In this document: positions 36,262 through 50,043 of the stretch, in pieces
Position numbering within the stretch: position 1 is the first letter of the stretch
How the letters are laid out: every line of letters begins with the position of its first letter
Origin: Rutidosis leptorrhynchoides
Taxonomy: Eukaryota > Streptophyta > Magnoliopsida > Asterales > Asteraceae
Direction of reading: 5' to 3'
Length of the DNA: 64,000 nucleotides
Assembly: GCF_046630445.1 (NCBI RefSeq)
Contig: NC_092338.1
Span: forward strand, 154,788,001-154,852,000
Program-made: the position numbers and the translations under genes
Notes under the pieces: generated by a model
What the model was told of the DNA's origin: nothing
Databases searched by the model: none
Seen by the model: the letters and a program-made list of their open reading frames with translations, nothing else

Positions 36262-39200
36262 AGGTAGGCGTAGTAGTCGTTGTTTCTTCCTCGGAATCTG
36301 ACGTTTCCGGGACCGAGAATAGATGAGGGTGTTTCTTTCGCATTTGATCTTCTCTTTCCCAAGTAAACTCGGGTCCCCTTTTGGCGTTCCATCGGACCTT
36401 AACAATCGGGATCCGGCTTTGTTTTAATTCCTTCTCGACGTAGTCCACAATTTCAACCGGTTCCTCCACAAAATGGAGTTTGTCATTAATAGTAAGTTCC
36501 TCGAGAGGGACGACGATATCGGGCTCGGCGAGACACTTCTTCAAGTTAGATACATGAAAAGTAGGATGGACGGAGCTTAGTTGAGGCGGAAGGTTTAAAC
36601 GATAAGCAACGGTTCCAATACGCTCTAAGATTTCGAAAGGACCAACGTACCGCGGGTTTAGTTTCCCCCGTTTCCCAAAACGGATGACACCTTTCCAAGG
36701 TGCGACTTTTAACATGACGCGGTCACCGACTTGAAATTCGAGGTCTTTGCGTCTTTTGTCGGTATAGCATTTTTGACGACTCCGGGCCGTCCGAAGCCTA
36801 TCTCGGATTTGAAGAATCTTTTCGGTTGTTTCGTGAATGAGTTCGGGCCCGGAAATTTGCACGTCACCCACTTCGGCCCAACAAAGAGGAGAGCGACATT
36901 TTCGACCATATAACGCTTCAAAAGGTGCGGCCTTAATACTCGCGTGATAACTATTATTGTAAGAGAATTCGGCGAGAGGTAAGTGATTGTCCCAAGCTTT
37001 TCCAAAATCAACAACGCAGGCTCGTAACATATCCTCTAAGGTTTGTATTGTACGTTCACTTTGCCCATCGGTTTGGGGATGATATGCGGTGCTCATGTCC
37101 AAACGCGTTCCCAGCGCTTCTTGTAACGTACGCCAAAATCTAGAAACGAAACGACCATCTCGGTCGGAGATAATCGATAAAGGTACACCGTGTCGGGCTA
37201 CAATCTCCTTAATGTATAGTTGTGCAAGTTTCTCCATTTTGTCGGTCTCTTTCATGGCGAGAAAGTGCGCGGATTTGGTGAGGCGATCGACAATGACCCA
37301 AATAGTATCATAACCGCCTGACGTTTTTGGTAGTTTGGTGATAAAATCCATCGTGATCCTTTCCCACTTCCATTGCGGGATCTCGGGTTGTTGAAGTAAC
37401 CCGGACGGTCTTTGGTGTTCGGCTTTGACTTTAGCGCAAGTCAAACATTTGGCAACGTAAGTAGCGACTTCCTTTTTGATGTTCGGCCACCAATATCGTT
37501 CTTTAAGGTCGTGGTACATCTTATTGGCGCCGGGATGAATCGAGTATCGCGATTTGTGGGCTTCGTCTAGGATGAGGTTTCGTAAGTCGCCATATCTAGG
37601 CACCCAAATTCTTCCGGCGTAATATCGAAGTCCGATCTCCTTAACTTCGAATCGGGAGACGAGAATGTTTAAAAGTTCGCGTGCGATGTTGTTGTCTTTA
37701 AGAGCCTCCTCTTGGGCTACACGAATTTGGCTATTAAGGTTGGAGTGAATGGTGATGTTTAAAGCTCGGACACGAAGAGGCACCGCTCTTTCTTTTCGAC
37801 TTAAGGCATCGGCCACTACATTTGCCTTCCCGGGGTGGTAACGAAGCTCGCAATTATAATCGTTCAAGGTTTCAATCCACCTTCGTTGTCTCATGTTTAG
37901 TTGCTTTTGATCGAAGATGTGTTGGAGACTTTTGTGATCGGTAAAGATAGTACTTTTGGTACCAAGAAGATGATGTCTCCATAACTTAAGTGCAAAGATG
38001 ACGGCACCGAGTTCAAGATCATGTGTCGTGTAGTTTCGTTCGTGGACTTTGAGTTGTCGAGAGGCATAAGCAATGACTTTCTTTCGTTGCATTAATACAC
38101 ACCCATAACCATTTTTCGAGGCATCACAATATACAACAAAATCATCATTGCCTTCGGGAAGTGACAAGATAGGAGCGGTGGTTAGCTTAGTTTTCAAGAT
38201 TTGAAAAGCGGTTTCTTGTTCGGATGTCCAAACGAATTTTCGTTCCTTGTGAGTTAACGCGGTTAGAGGGCGAGCGATTAAGGAGAAATCCTTGATGAAT
38301 TTACGATAGTATCCGGCGAGACCCAAGAATTGACGAATTTGAGTAGGAGTAGTAGGAGTCTCCCATTTACTAATGGCTTCGATTTTTGCGGGATCGACTT
38401 TAATGCCTTGATCACTTACAACATGACCAAGAAATTGAACTTCCTTTAACCAAAATTCACACTTGGAGAACTTGGCATATAGTTTCTCTTTTCTCAAGAG
38501 CTCGAGCACGAGTCGGAGATGTTCTTTGTGTTCCTCTTCGTTTTTAGAATAGATCAAAATATCATCGATGAACACGATAACGAATTTGTCGAGGTAAGGT
38601 TTACACACGCGGTTCATGAGATCCATGAACACCGCCGGTGCGTTAGTGAGACCGAAAGGCATGACAAGGAACTCATAACTACCATAACGAGTCCGGAAAG
38701 CGGTTTTGGAGACATCTTCCCCCTTAACCCTTAGTTGATGATAACCCGAACGGAGATCGATTTTTGAGTATACACGAGAACCTTGTAGTTGATCAAAAAG
38801 TTCATCAATGCGAGGAAGAGGATATCGGTTCTTAACCGTCAATTTGTTTAGTTCACGATAATCAATGCACATTCGTAGGGATCCGTCTTTCTTCTTGACG
38901 AACAAAATCGGAGCGCCCCATGGTGAATGGCTAGGTTGAATGAAACCACGGTCAAGTAACTCTTGGATTTGACCTTGTAATTCTTGTAATTCGGATGGAG
39001 CGAGTCTATACAGTGCACGCGCTACGGGTGCGGCTCCTGGAATAAGATCGATTTGAAATTCAACCGGTCGATGAGGTGGAAGACCCGGTAATTCGTCGGG
39101 AAATACATCGGAAAAGTCACTAACAATTGGCACATCTTCGATGCGCTTTTCGTCGGCCTCGACTTTCTTAACGTGAGCAAGAATCGCGAAACAACCCTTG

Positions 39201-40735
39201 CGAAGTAGCTTTCGAACTTTAAGGCACGATACGAGATTGAGTCCGGTGCAATTTTTGTCGCCATAGACAATCAATGGTTCACCATTCTCGATAGGAATTC
39301 GGATTGCGTGAAGATCGCAAAGAATGTGAGATTTATTTTTGACCATCCAATTCATACCGATTATTACATCAAAACTCCCTAGTTCCATGGGTATCAAGTC
39401 AATTTCAAATTCATTACCCAAAATGTTTAAAGTACACCCCCGGTAATATGTGTCGGCACTTAAGAGTTTTCCGTCGGCCACTTCGATAGAATAAGTAGTA
39501 TCTAAGGGGTGTGGTGGAGTGCAAAGAGTAGGAGCCAAAGTCTTAGACACAAAACATTTATCGGCACCCGAATCGAATAAGCAAGTAACATAAGTGTTGT
39601 TGAGAAGAAACGTACCCGTGACTAGTTCATTGTCATCTCGGGCTTCCTCGGTGTTGATGTTAAAGGCTCGGCCTCGGTGGTTGGGGTTGGTTTTCTTTTT
39701 CGGGCATTCGTTCTTATAATGGCCCGTTTGGCCACATTCGTAACAAGTGACCGTTTTTGGAGGATTGGGCCCCTTTCGAGCAACGGGGGCGACACTTGTG
39801 CAATTGTTGGCCCTATGACCAACACCTTGGCAACGGTGACAAACTAGCTTGTTACATTCGCCGTGATGATGCTTGTGGCATTTGTTGCAAAAAGGTAAGT
39901 TTCCGACATAACCCTTCTTGCCGTCGTTGTTGAAAGGCTTTTTGGTGAAGGTGTTGTTGTTGTAGTTGGTTGATGGAGTGGCTTCCCATTTCCTTTTGTT
40001 GCCACCCGACTTGTCCTCGGCCTTAGGAGCCGGCACTACGATTTCGTCAACCGTTTCGATTAATTGACGGGCCATGTTCATAGCGGCTTGATGAGTAGCG
40101 GGTTTGGATGACATCACCCCTTGTTTGATGCTTTTTGGAAGACCGAGCATGTAGAGCTCAATCCTTTGAGATTCGGGGTTAACAAGATTAGGACACATCA
40201 AGGATAGTTCGGCGAAGCGTTGATTATAAGCCTTAAGATCGTTTCCGACCGCTTTCAAAGCTCTTAGTTCTTCCTCGAGCTTTCGGGTTTCTTCGCGCGG
40301 AAAGTATTCGACAATCATCTTTTCCTTCAAATCGGCCCAAGAGAGGGCATGAGCTTCATCGGTACCCACCGATTGAACATAGGTGTTCCACCAAGTGAGA
40401 GCAACATCGGAGAACGTGTGGGTGGAGTATTTGACCTTGTCTTGATCCCGACAACCGCTTATGCTAAAGACGGCCTCGGTTTGTTCAAACCAACGAGTAA
40501 GCACAACCGGTCCACCGGTTCCATCATAAGTGTGAGGTTTGCACCCCATGAAAGCTTTGTAGGAGCATCCCTCGTTTGAGTTACCGGCCCCATTGTTGTT
40601 GTTGTTGTTATGGTTGTTGTTATTGTTATTGTTGTTGGAAGAGTGACCGGCCATGGCCGCATCTACGGCGGTAGCTATCATCCGTTCGAGAGCTTGTTCG
40701 GGAGTTTCATTGCGGCGTACACGACGAGGAGCCAT
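36260..40735 (-). CDS. Gag-Pol polyprotein of element E (1491 aa)
   Basis: Single frame encoding all proteins for retrotransposition. The gag core lies at about residues 70-230 (ALTWWNTYV), after a poly-Asn tract (34-48). Two CCHC knuckles follow: C299/C302/H307/C312 and C331/C334/H339/C344. Protease has LFDSGA with Asp388. RT spans about 565-770 with [10 protein letters not shown] (catalytic Asp724 and Asp725). RNase H has Asp871, Glu908, Asp933 and Asp976. The integrase zinc finger uses His1067 or His1060, His1075, Cys1097 and Cys1100. The integrase core triad is Asp1130, Asp1191 and Glu1227, with exactly 35 residues between the last two. Residues 1425-1474 ([25 protein letters not shown]) form a C-terminal chromodomain-like segment as in Tekay/Del chromoviruses. 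RT before integrase fixes Ty3/gypsy. No stop, shift or missing catalytic residue is visible. Confidence 0.96.
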   Translation of the reverse strand: MAPRRVRRNETPEQALERMIATAVDAAMAGHSSNNNNNNNNHNNNNNNGAGNSNEGCSYKAFMGCKPHTYDGTGGPVVLTRWFEQTEAVFSISGCRDQDKVKYSTHTFSDVALTWWNTYVQSVGTDEAHALSWADLKEKMIVEYFPREETRKLEEELRALKAVGNDLKAYNQRFAELSLMCPNLVNPESQRIELYMLGLPKSIKQGVMSSKPATHQAAMNMARQLIETVDEIVVPAPKAEDKSGGNKRKWEATPSTNYNNNTFTKKPFNNDGKKGYVGNLPFCNKCHKHHHGECNKLVCHRCQGVGHRANNCTSVAPVARKGPNPPKTVTCYECGQTGHYKNECPKKKTNPNHRGRAFNINTEEARDDNELVTGTFLLNNTYVTCLFDSGADKCFVSKTLAPTLCTPPHPLDTTYSIEVADGKLLSADTYYRGCTLNILGNEFEIDLIPMELGSFDVIIGMNWMVKNKSHILCDLHAIRIPIENGEPLIVYGDKNCTGLNLVSCLKVRKLLRKGCFAILAHVKKVEADEKRIEDVPIVSDFSDVFPDELPGLPPHRPVEFQIDLIPGAAPVARALYRLAPSELQELQGQIQELLDRGFIQPSHSPWGAPILFVKKKDGSLRMCIDYRELNKLTVKNRYPLPRIDELFDQLQGSRVYSKIDLRSGYHQLRVKGEDVSKTAFRTRYGSYEFLVMPFGLTNAPAVFMDLMNRVCKPYLDKFVIVFIDDILIYSKNEEEHKEHLRLVLELLRKEKLYAKFSKCEFWLKEVQFLGHVVSDQGIKVDPAKIEAISKWETPTTPTQIRQFLGLAGYYRKFIKDFSLIARPLTALTHKERKFVWTSEQETAFQILKTKLTTAPILSLPEGNDDFVVYCDASKNGYGCVLMQRKKVIAYASRQLKVHERNYTTHDLELGAVIFALKLWRHHLLGTKSTIFTDHKSLQHIFDQKQLNMRQRRWIETLNDYNCELRYHPGKANVVADALSRKERAVPLRVRALNITIHSNLNSQIRVAQEEALKDNNIARELLNILVSRFEVKEIGLRYYAGRIWVPRYGDLRNLILDEAHKSRYSIHPGANKMYHDLKERYWWPNIKKEVATYVAKCLTCAKVKAEHQRPSGLLQQPEIPQWKWERITMDFITKLPKTSGGYDTIWVIVDRLTKSAHFLAMKETDKMEKLAQLYIKEIVARHGVPLSIISDRDGRFVSRFWRTLQEALGTRLDMSTAYHPQTDGQSERTIQTLEDMLRACVVDFGKAWDNHLPLAEFSYNNSYHASIKAAPFEALYGRKCRSPLCWAEVGDVQISGPELIHETTEKILQIRDRLRTARSRQKCYTDKRRKDLEFQVGDRVMLKVAPWKGVIRFGKRGKLNPRYVGPFEILERIGTVAYRLNLPPQLSSVHPTFHVSNLKKCLAEPDIVVPLEELTINDKLHFVEEPVEIVDYVEKELKQSRIPIVKVRWNAKRGPEFTWEREDQMRKKHPHLFSVPETSDSEEETTTTTPT

Positions 40736-41145
40736 TGTTCCTTCAAAACAAAAGAATACCGTTGGTTAGTATTCTAAATAATACTAACCGTGATATGGGA
40801 TAAAGATAGAGAGAAAATTATCCTTGACCCGCCTTAAATTCTTTATGTCATAATGTCGGTATGTTCATATGAGTCACCGTAATATAATTTCCGGGAATTA
40901 TATTACCCTAATTCATATGTGCATTCGACATTACATCATATAGTCAAGGTGGCGTGTCAATTAAATTATACAACGCAAGATTTAGATGGGATAAGAGTAG
41001 ATATGAGTAAGAGAGTTCGAGTATAAATGCATAAATAGTCAAGTAATTCCTACGTCAAGTCTATATGCCGGTTGTAGTCTAGACTCACCAATGTACCCTA
41101 AGACTCGGGGTTGACACCAATGAACTCTAAATCCCTACAACCAAA
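40736..41145 (-). other. Leader of element E between primer site and gag start
   Basis: About 410 bp of untranslated leader; no long frame. The gag ATG is chosen because it begins a continuous frame with a typical basic N-terminus (MAPRRVRR). Confidence 0.7.
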
Positions 41146-41157
41146 GCTCTGATACCA
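41146..41157 (-). promoter_or_regulatory. Primer-binding site of element E
   Basis: gctctgatacca on the plus strand, exact complement of TGGTATCAGAGC, two bases from the LTR. Confidence 0.95.
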
Positions 41158-41159
41158 CT

Positions 41160-43524
41160 TGTAGCGACCCCGACAAATCGTCAAATGATGGCGTCATCTA
41201 CGTATGGTCCCATTACATGGTCGTAAGTCTTTATAACAAAGTTTGACCGAAAAGTATGTCGCATTCATTTCATAAATAAGGGTGTTTCAAAGTTTACAAA
41301 AGTAGTTTCCATAACAAGTACATAACAATGTTTAAAGTTTGTATGAAACACGTGCGACACGATTAAAAGTAGTCAAAAAGACGCTCCACGTATGCAAGTA
41401 TACTCGACATCCAATGCAAGTATCAAATAGTATGAGCGGAAGCATGTATCACCTAAGTTCAAGGACCTGAGAAAAACATAGAGAATCTGTCAACGAAAAC
41501 GTTGGTGAAATCATAGGTTTAAATAAGTAAATGAGTAATAGTAAGTTGAACCACAAGATTAGCAACATCGATAAAGCCATAGTACATTCTAAAAGTTAAT
41601 ATTCACGAGCACCCAATTATCAAAGCTTAACGTTCCGTCCGTTGAATACCCCATCAATTAGTGCTAGAACAACACTGTTCCCGAAAATATATTTCATTCG
41701 TAAACGGTAGCGAACCGTTTGAATGAGGGTTTGTCAAACCCATATGGCCATATAACATAAGTTCTCGCTTACACCATCTGATGTAACTAATGATAATCGG
41801 ATTGAGGATTTTCGTTCTAAACTCGTATGTAGAATGTTTGTTTTCCCGTTCTTGTGTTCACTTAGTTCAAAAGAATCGTTTATGTTTTCTCATCCCAAAA
41901 GTAAGTTTAAAAGAGTAAAAGTGGGACTATGATCTCACCTTGTATGCACGAACAAAAAGTACTTCAACAAGTAATGTGCGCAAAGGACAACGCTAGTCTC
42001 GACCTAAACAATTAGGTTGTATCAATAACGATAGTCACGAAGGGTCAAAGTTGTTCAATTAGTCCTATGGCTCGACACGACTCGATTATGTAGCATGTGA
42101 AGCAAATTGTCAAGTTTCATGCAAGATACAAGTATAAAAGCATGTTAGGAAGATTGCATAATTAATTGGTTAAGTTTGACAAAAAGTCAAACTTTGGTCG
42201 GTCAAAGTCAACAAAAAGTCAACACGTTCGGGTCGGGTCTCGGACAAATTTTCTATGCTAGTTATTCATATATAAGCATTTTAAAATAAGTTACATGTAA
42301 ATTGGAGGTCTAGAACATGCCAAACATTTTTCGTCAAAAGGTCAAGCAAACAGCCAGTTTTAGGCAAACGGGACGGCGTCCCATATAGCTGGACGGCGTC
42401 CAGGTTTTAAGGATGGGACGGCGTCCTGAGGAGCTAGACGGCGTCCCGGTTCAAAAGGTGGGACGGCGTCCTGAGGAGCTAGACGGCGTCCAAGGGGGTT
42501 TCCAGGCCCTGTTTGCTGTATTTCCTAAGTGCACGAATCAAAACACAAACCAACACATTTCATGACCCGCAAACAATCAAGATATGTATCTTATATCATC
42601 GGAAAGGTAATTTGACAAGGAACATAACTAAGCACTTTTCATTAATCAAAATTCCACTTACAACTACCAAAAACCGCCATCAATGTTCCTCATTCAATGC
42701 ATACAAGTCACAAATGCCATTTAATGATTCGGTAACCAAATTACATGAACAATATGCCGTTTCGAAGGTGATTAAGCATACAACACAACCTAACACTTAC
42801 AACTAACATTCCATGTCATTCAAATCATTAAAAGTCCATTTTAAGTTCATGAAACCTTAACCTAAATTCACCAAATTTCATAATCAAGTTTAGGAGGTTT
42901 CATTAATCAAACTATACATCATAATGAAGCTAGTAACACTAGAAACACAATTAAAACATGAACTCTTAGCATCAAACAACATATGAACACTCAAATTTCA
43001 AGATTAAGCATGTCATCTTTCAATATGAACTAGTTACATCAAAATATCAAAAACGAGCATACAAATCACATAAACAAACTAGACTCGAGCCATAGACACT
43101 AATTAACAATCTTATAACTTAAAAATCTCAAGAACACAAGAATTAGTGATTTTAGAAAGTTACCCAAAATTGATGAAATCGGTATGGAAACGAAGAGGAG
43201 ATCACGAGGAATTCAAATATGCAATTTGTTTTGATCGAATCCTTCTTGAACGAATTTGGATGATGATTGAAGGTTTGAGGGTTTTGAGAGAAAAGGTGAA
43301 GTAGTAGAATGAAAGGGATGAATGAATGGATGAGAATAAGGGTTGACTCTTTGACCTAGTCAAATGTTTCAACCTTTGGCAAGTTTGGTCCCTCAACTTT
43401 AAACCGGGTGCGGGAATTACCTAAACGAGATAATTCAACGCATATTAACGGGATGTGTTATAAACATATAACGGAACTTAAATAGTTAAACGGAAAAGTA
43501 AACGGAAAAAGGCGGGATGTTACA
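41160..43524 (-). repeat. Element E, 5' LTR (2365 bp)
   Basis: Same as 33860-36224 apart from two C/T differences seen by eye. The palindromes start at 42371, 42391, 42416, 42436, 42461 and 42481; the stem-loop is at 41489-41509. Confidence 0.96.
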
Positions 43525-44805
43525 ATCTGGTCCCATTGCGATGATCGACTCTAAATAATGTCTTTAAAATGAGCAAATGCACAGCGGAAGATTTCTTTCA
43601 TACTTGAGAATAAACATGCTTTCAAGTGTCAACCAAAAGGTTGGTGAGTTCATAGGTTTATCATAAAACAATAAAATTCATCATTTTGATAGACCACAAG
43701 ATTTAAATGCTGCATGGTATAAATGGGTCCGAATCCTATACCCACCTGTAATGTACATGCGATATCTTTTAAATACAGTACAGCTTTCTCGTGTACAAAA
43801 ATCATCTTTCATAAATCTTAGTAACCGTACACATATCTCGTGCACAAAAATAACATACACATAACATGTGTATAAAATCATTCTCTCGATACATAACATT
43901 CACTTTTCATTACTTTCATAGCTTGGCTTGGTAATCGACCTTAACATATAATGCGCATAATAATATCCCCAAAACAGAACATCTCGTCTGTATAAAAATC
44001 ATATAAACTTTGAAGTACTAAACACCACGCCCACTAGCCCTTCCGTCTAGTGAACATTCTGGGTGGGGGTGTTAAACCCGGTAGCTACCTTTAGGATTCA
44101 CGTGAATTAGGCATGCACTAATTCTCAAAATTAGTGATGTTCCCTAATTCTTAGGTTACCAAGCAATAATAATCGGGGAAAAATATTCATATCAATTGTG
44201 GCAATTATCACGTCCACATAATTCAATGGTGGCAATTATCACGTCCATATAATTCATTCGAGGAATGTTTTACTTGTGTCTATCTCGTCAAACATTTATA
44301 AAAGCATTTCATGTATTTGCAGTTCAAAATGTATTTCAAAAGCATTTAATAAAGCAGTTGTAAAAGTAGCGCATGTATTCTCAGTCCCAAAAATGTAAAG
44401 AGTAAAAGGGAATTAAATGAACTCACAGTATTGTATTTTGTAGTAAAAATACATATGACGATATTAAACAATGCAGGGTTGGTCTCAGATTCACAAACCT
44501 ATATCAGTTATATATATTAAAACATATAATGAACATCAAATAATTCCATCTATTAATTATATAGTATTTATATATTTAGTGTTGTAGTATATATTATTTG
44601 TACTAAATTCTTTTTATATCTTAAATTACATGTTATATATGTATTTATTTTGTGTATACATAATAGAAATGTTAATACTTTTAATATATAATGTATATGT
44701 AATATTAATATAGTTATAGTATGTGTAATAAGTATATTCTTTATATACAAACTATTTATCTGTTAAAATGATAGTTTTGAAAATAATGATTTACTAATAA
44801 TATTC

Positions 44806-44806
<1 letters not shown>

Positions 44807-44880
<74 letters not shown>
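44807..44880. repeat. AAT microsatellite in the right LTR of D
   Basis: About 74 bp of AAT preceded by ataatattc; shorter than its counterpart in the left LTR. Confidence 0.95.
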
Positions 44881-44882
<2 letters not shown>

Positions 44883-45237
44883 TTTATTAATAATGATAAT
44901 ACTATTAATAAAAATGATATTGTTAATAATGATACTAGTAGTAAAAATGATAATAATAGTAATAATAATTGTTTTATACCATAATCATAATTAATTTTAA
45001 TGAGGATAATAATAATAATCATGTTCGTGTTCAAGTTTTATATCATAATCATGTTATCCCTTCATAAATCTATTTGTTACATCATCTATATATCATAATA
45101 ATCTTCATATTAAACTTATATTAACCATCCATATAATACTTAGAATTTCTTAATTGTCAATAATATACTCTTAATGATAATAATATAATAATTATAAAAG
45201 ATTACTACCTCACAAAAATGGGTTCCAAAAATATAAG

Positions 45238-45306
45238 CGGCCTTGCCCGGACTCGAACCCGCGACCTCTCGATCACTCGCTCGCAACACACCTTAACCAT
45301 TCCGCC
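45238..45306 (-). ncRNA. tRNA-like Pol III unit in the right LTR of D
   Basis: Same as 27968-28036 with a few substitutions; B box at 45249-45259 intact. Confidence 0.7.
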
Positions 45307-47224
45307 ATAAACATTTTTCTGAATTAACACCAAACCCATCTATATTTAATCTTAACGTTTATGTTTTCCCCTCTTCTCTCCTTCTCCAAGTAATCGATAG
45401 CAGCCCAGAAATTTTGAGATGGGTCACTGCCCAACACTTTAAGCAATCCAAAAAGCAAGTGATATAACTCGGCCCAATTGTAAAATCAATTAAACATCGT
45501 TTCATAATCATCATCAAACATCTTACTTATCATCATCACCATAACCTCGGCTCAAAAGAGAACACAAGATGGATCCCGACCCATCACCATTACTTGGCTC
45601 ATGTCAACTTAAAATAATAAACAAAAAAAAGAATATAAACGAAGAAGCTGTGGTGCTTCGGTCCAGAAAAAAATATAGAGAAGAATAATCGGATGTCACT
45701 TTGGTAGGCCTTGCAACTTGTTTACATACAAACATTATGTGCTGTAAAGTAGTAAATACTATTTTTCAAGTTGACAACTTTTAAATTATAAGCATTATCA
45801 AATTATTAAATTAACAACAGACCCCAACATTAGTAATTGTTTTTCGTAATCATCAATCTCCAACATCATCCTTACTATATGCAGCAGCCTGGTTCGAAAA
45901 TAAAGAAAGGAATGAAGTTGTACAGTAGCAGTAAACAGTGTTGGGTGTCGATTGAAAGAAGAAGAAAAAAATAAAAATAAATAAATAAACAGAAAAAGAT
46001 AGATGGTGTTGTGTAGGTTGTCTAGTGTTTTCATTGAACCAAACAGAAGGTGACAGCAGCAGGAAAAACTGCAGTATTAACCAGATAGCAGCAGTGATTG
46101 TTCTTGGTCCGGTTTGACAGAAAAAGAAATCGAAATAGGAAAAATGAGAAAGAGAGGAGAGAAGATGAGAGCGAGGGAATGAGATGGTGTTTGATTGAAA
46201 CAAAATGATAATAATGAAAAGTGGTTGTTGCATAGATGGTTTAATGGGTGTTGAAATAACGAAGGTGGTGGATGGTTGTTGTCGAGAGGTGGTGTTCGTT
46301 GTTTATAGAGTGATGTGTGGTGATGATTGCCGAGAAACGTGATGGTCATGGTGGTCATGGGTGTCGGCCGGTGGTACCGGTGGTGTAGTTGTTCAAGTAT
46401 AGGTGAAGATGGTGACCGAATAATCATAACGAAACACAAGGTAATGGTTGTTCTATGGTTATGATTCTCGATGATGATGGTGGTCTCAGTTTCCATAGAG
46501 AGAGAGAGAACAAGAGAGATAGGTGGTGTTATTCGATGGTGGGTGTTGTTTGGTGGTGATTGAGGAAGAAAAGTGGTCGTGGAAGGTGAAGGTGGCCAGA
46601 GAGGTGGCGGCAGTGGTTCGAGTAATCAAAGGAGGTGATTGATCGATGGTGGTCTTTAGTTTACTGAGCATATGTATATGTATGTGTGATATTTTCTATA
46701 TATGCAGTGTGTATGCACACATATATACATATAGAAAATGAATAGATAGTTGGTGTAAAGGAAAAGTAAAGAAGACTTCTTGCATCGTAACAATAATAAT
46801 TTATTTGTGTACAGTAACCATGATAATTCATCCATAGCAGCCGGGTTCCTATTTCTACCGACGGTTTCCCACACAGTGCTATATCATGTCCATTGCTAAA
46901 CAGTTGTCGTATAAAAGTGTTCCTAAAAATCCCAAACTTTTAGATTAAATATAATTAATTATTTCACTCATTAACTGTTTGAAACCTGATCAAAAAGGTT
47001 CATTAATTATTTATTTTCTGTTCCAATTTATATGTACGGAGTACTAATATTTAAACTTAAAAAGGTAAAAATATTTTTAACAAATCTAACATTTTCATAA
47101 TCGATTTACAGTTCAACTTTTATTTTAGTCCCTCATGAACATGTTATATATCTATATTAAAACTAACGAAACGTCAATCGAGTGTTACTAACTTTTACTA
47201 ATTAGGCTCGAAATCATTCATTTT

Positions 47225-47225
<1 letters not shown>

Positions 47226-47286
<61 letters not shown>

Positions 47287-47369
47287 AATCTTAATTAACA
47301 AGTTTAAGTAAATAAATATATTAATTATATTCTTTTAAACAACCAAATATAATATTATATATTTACAAG

Positions 47370-47437
<68 letters not shown>

Positions 47438-47460
47438 TTATTATATATATATATATATAT
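47226..47460. repeat. TA microsatellites in the right LTR of D
   Basis: TA runs at about 47226-47284 and 47373-47427, plus a shorter one near 47443-47460. Confidence 0.9.
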
Positions 47461-47648
47461 TCAAATATATATGTGACTATTTATAAATAGTTGTTCGTGA
47501 ATCGTCGGGAATGGTCGAAGGTCAATTGAATATATGAAACAGTTCAAAATTTTTGAGATCCAACCTAACAGACTTTGCTTATCGTGTTGAAAATACAATA
47601 TCGTATCGAGAGTTTGATTTAAAATTAGTCAAAAATTTTCGGGTCACT

Positions 47649-47651
<3 letters not shown>

Positions 47652-47708
<57 letters not shown>

Positions 47709-48382
47709 AGCTATCGTTTGTGAATCGTTGGGTAAGGTCCAATGGATAGTTAAGTGCATGAAATTATATAAACGTCGATTTACTTAACTTGTCAATATTC
47801 ATCTTATAAGTTTTCTACATTTCATAATTTCACCATTAAATAATATGAAACTTAAATAGTTATCTTATTAAAAGTCACGAGTTAATTTTTATAAAGCATG
47901 TATAGGAAATTCAACAGGAATCTCCACTAACTTTTGTCTAACCCTCGTTAATTGACACTTTGTTATCACTAGAAGGTCACTTTACCATTTCTTTCGAATA
48001 TTGTTAAGAAGGAAAGATTTCTTAAATCAACGTGGACCTCACAACAGAGATCCATAACAGTATCACAATATATCTGATAATTTAATCATTTGATATTATC
48101 TTCTAATTCCATCGATAAACAAATTGAAACAATTACGTTCATGTAAAGTATTTTACGTTTAATACTTTTTTAATATTCTCAAGTTATAATTTATACATAT
48201 ATGTATATAATCATATTCGTTCATATAATGGTTCGTGACTCGTCGGAATTTGGTCAAGGTTAAATGAATATATGAACATAGTTTAAAATTCTTTGAATTT
48301 TAACTTAACAAACTTTGCTTATCATTTCGGAATAATATAAAGATAAAGTTTAAATTTGTTCGGAAATTTCTGGGTTGTCACA
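47652..48382 (-). repeat. Solo LTR C, second piece
   Basis: Continues the TA tract (47652-47705) and ends with ctgggttgtcaca at 48382, the family's outer LTR end. Followed by the duplication tgcgc (48383-48387), matching 22725-22729. Confidence 0.87.
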
Positions 48383-48430
48383 TGCGCTTGTGACAATGGT
48401 CACAGAAAATATATGTTTGAGTGATTTGGG
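48383..48430 (+). repeat. LTR B, middle piece
   Basis: About 48 bp of LTR B left between the insertion sites of C (tgcgc) and F (ttggg at 48426-48430). Confidence 0.75.
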
Positions 48431-50043
48431 TGTCACGACCCGGAAAATTTTGACTGATTTTGAACCAAACTCTTGACACGATTTCATATTTTCTACACGA
48501 TAAGCAAAGTCTGTTATGTTGAATCTCAAAATTCATGAACTGTTTACACGAAATCAATTACCCTTTGATTGCGTCGACGATTCATGAACTTTTAACTATA
48601 AACAGAAATATATGTATAAATAATCATATATGTACATAATGATATATAATAAACTAAATATATTAATGTACTAGTATGTGATTTAGTTATTATGAATGAT
48701 AACTTAAAATGACTAAAACTTATTATTTTAAATATCGAGGGTGGATTGAATATATATATAATTTATCAATGATAACAAAGTAATTAAATGTTACTATTGC
48801 TTTCAATAAAATAAATATTAATATTAATATTAATATCAGTATTATGAATATTATTATAATATATAGATATAAAATTTGATACATTTAAATTGTTAATAAT
48901 ATTATTGCTATCTTTATTAATATCATTATTATTATTATTATGTATTATTATTATTAATATAATTACTAGTATTATTAATAGGGTTATAAATATTATTAAT
49001 AGTAAAATTATTAAAAATTATTAAAATTGTCAATATAATACAACTTATGTGATTATTTGTAGTAATATGATTATTAGTATTATTATTATAATTAGTATTA
49101 TATTTATTATTATAAATTTTATAGTTATTATAATCATTATGATTAATAATAAAATTATTATTATTACTATTATAGTATTATAAACTTTATTAAGAATATT
49201 TTTTTTAATGTTATATGTATTAGTTATTTAGGAGGTTTAATTGTAAATACAGATATATATAAACAAAGATAATTCAGAAAAAAATATATATATTTAAACG
49301 TGTAATCCTTCCTTATCAGATATTTTTTTGTGTTTTCTGTTTACCCGTGAGATTAGGTCGATTAAATTCCAGATACAGACACGATCAAATCACTTCATGA
49401 TACAGCACCACCCCATTTTTTTTACGCTCTATAATACCAACTGCAAATCGAATTACAGAAGAGAGGAGAGGAAACAGAGACAAAGAAACCGTTCCACAAC
49501 CACTGTTCTAAATGGGTTATTTTCAAAATTCGAAATCAAAATAAGTGATAAAATCTATTAACGCAGTTTTATCAGGAATCATTTACTCGAAATATCTCCA
49601 AAATTTCAGCTTCAAATTCCTTAAAACAAATTCTAATTGTAGAGTCAAAGTTTATAATAAAAAGTCAACTGTTTTTGTAATTGGAGAAATTCGAATTTGT
49701 TTGGAGGTTTCAAACCCAATTAACGATTTTAATAGTTTATAGATATGAATTAAAATCTATTTTGTGTTGAAAGTTTGGTCTAAAATGTTATAGAAATCAA
49801 AATCAATTTTTTTTTCATTAATAGCGATGATGCAGCAGGGGGCTGTTTTCTTTTATTATTTTTTTCTCAAACTAATTGAACGCAAATAAGTGTAAAAATG
49901 TTGATATTAAGTCATAAATCGATTATATAATTCATGGATTTGATTTGGGTTGAGTTTGAATGGAATTCATTGATGAAGAAGATGAAGTCAGGAAAAGACG
50001 GGTTAAAAGAAATCTTTTCTGTCTAATTACGGATATGGGGTAA

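Larger units (their letters stand above)
33860..43524 (-). mobile_element. Intact Ty3/gypsy chromovirus-type element E (9665 bp)
   Basis: Two 2365-bp LTRs (33860-36224, 41160-43524) in which I see two differences (33889 C versus 41189 T; 35810 C versus 43110 T). It also has an exact Met-tRNA primer site (41146-41157), one uninterrupted Gag-Pol frame, a palindrome and purine-rich tract before the 3' LTR, and a perfect 5-bp duplication atctg (33855-33859, 43525-43529). Everything needed for autonomy is present, and the LTR similarity marks a very recent insertion. Confidence 0.96.
43525..47651 (-). repeat. Element D, 5' LTR, second piece
   Basis: Resumes with atctg (duplication 43525-43529), then gtcccattgcgatgatcg as in the left LTR at about 26233. 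It ends gggtcactaca at 47651. Contains the stem-loop 43628-43648, an AAT array, a tRNA-like unit and TA tracts. Confidence 0.9.

Noticed and set aside
36709..37014. Frames inside the Gag-Pol region in other phases (also 37089-37313, 38519-38734, 39022-39270, 39622-39825, 40349-40662)
   Set aside because: Shadows of the 1491-codon frame.
36260..40735. Endogenous pararetrovirus polyprotein
   Set aside because: An integrase with D-D-35-E, flanking LTRs and a target duplication make it a Ty3/gypsy retrotransposon.
49328..49742. Small plus-strand frames, repeated at 56521-56935
   Set aside because: Located in both LTRs of F, no domain, conserved only by LTR duplication.
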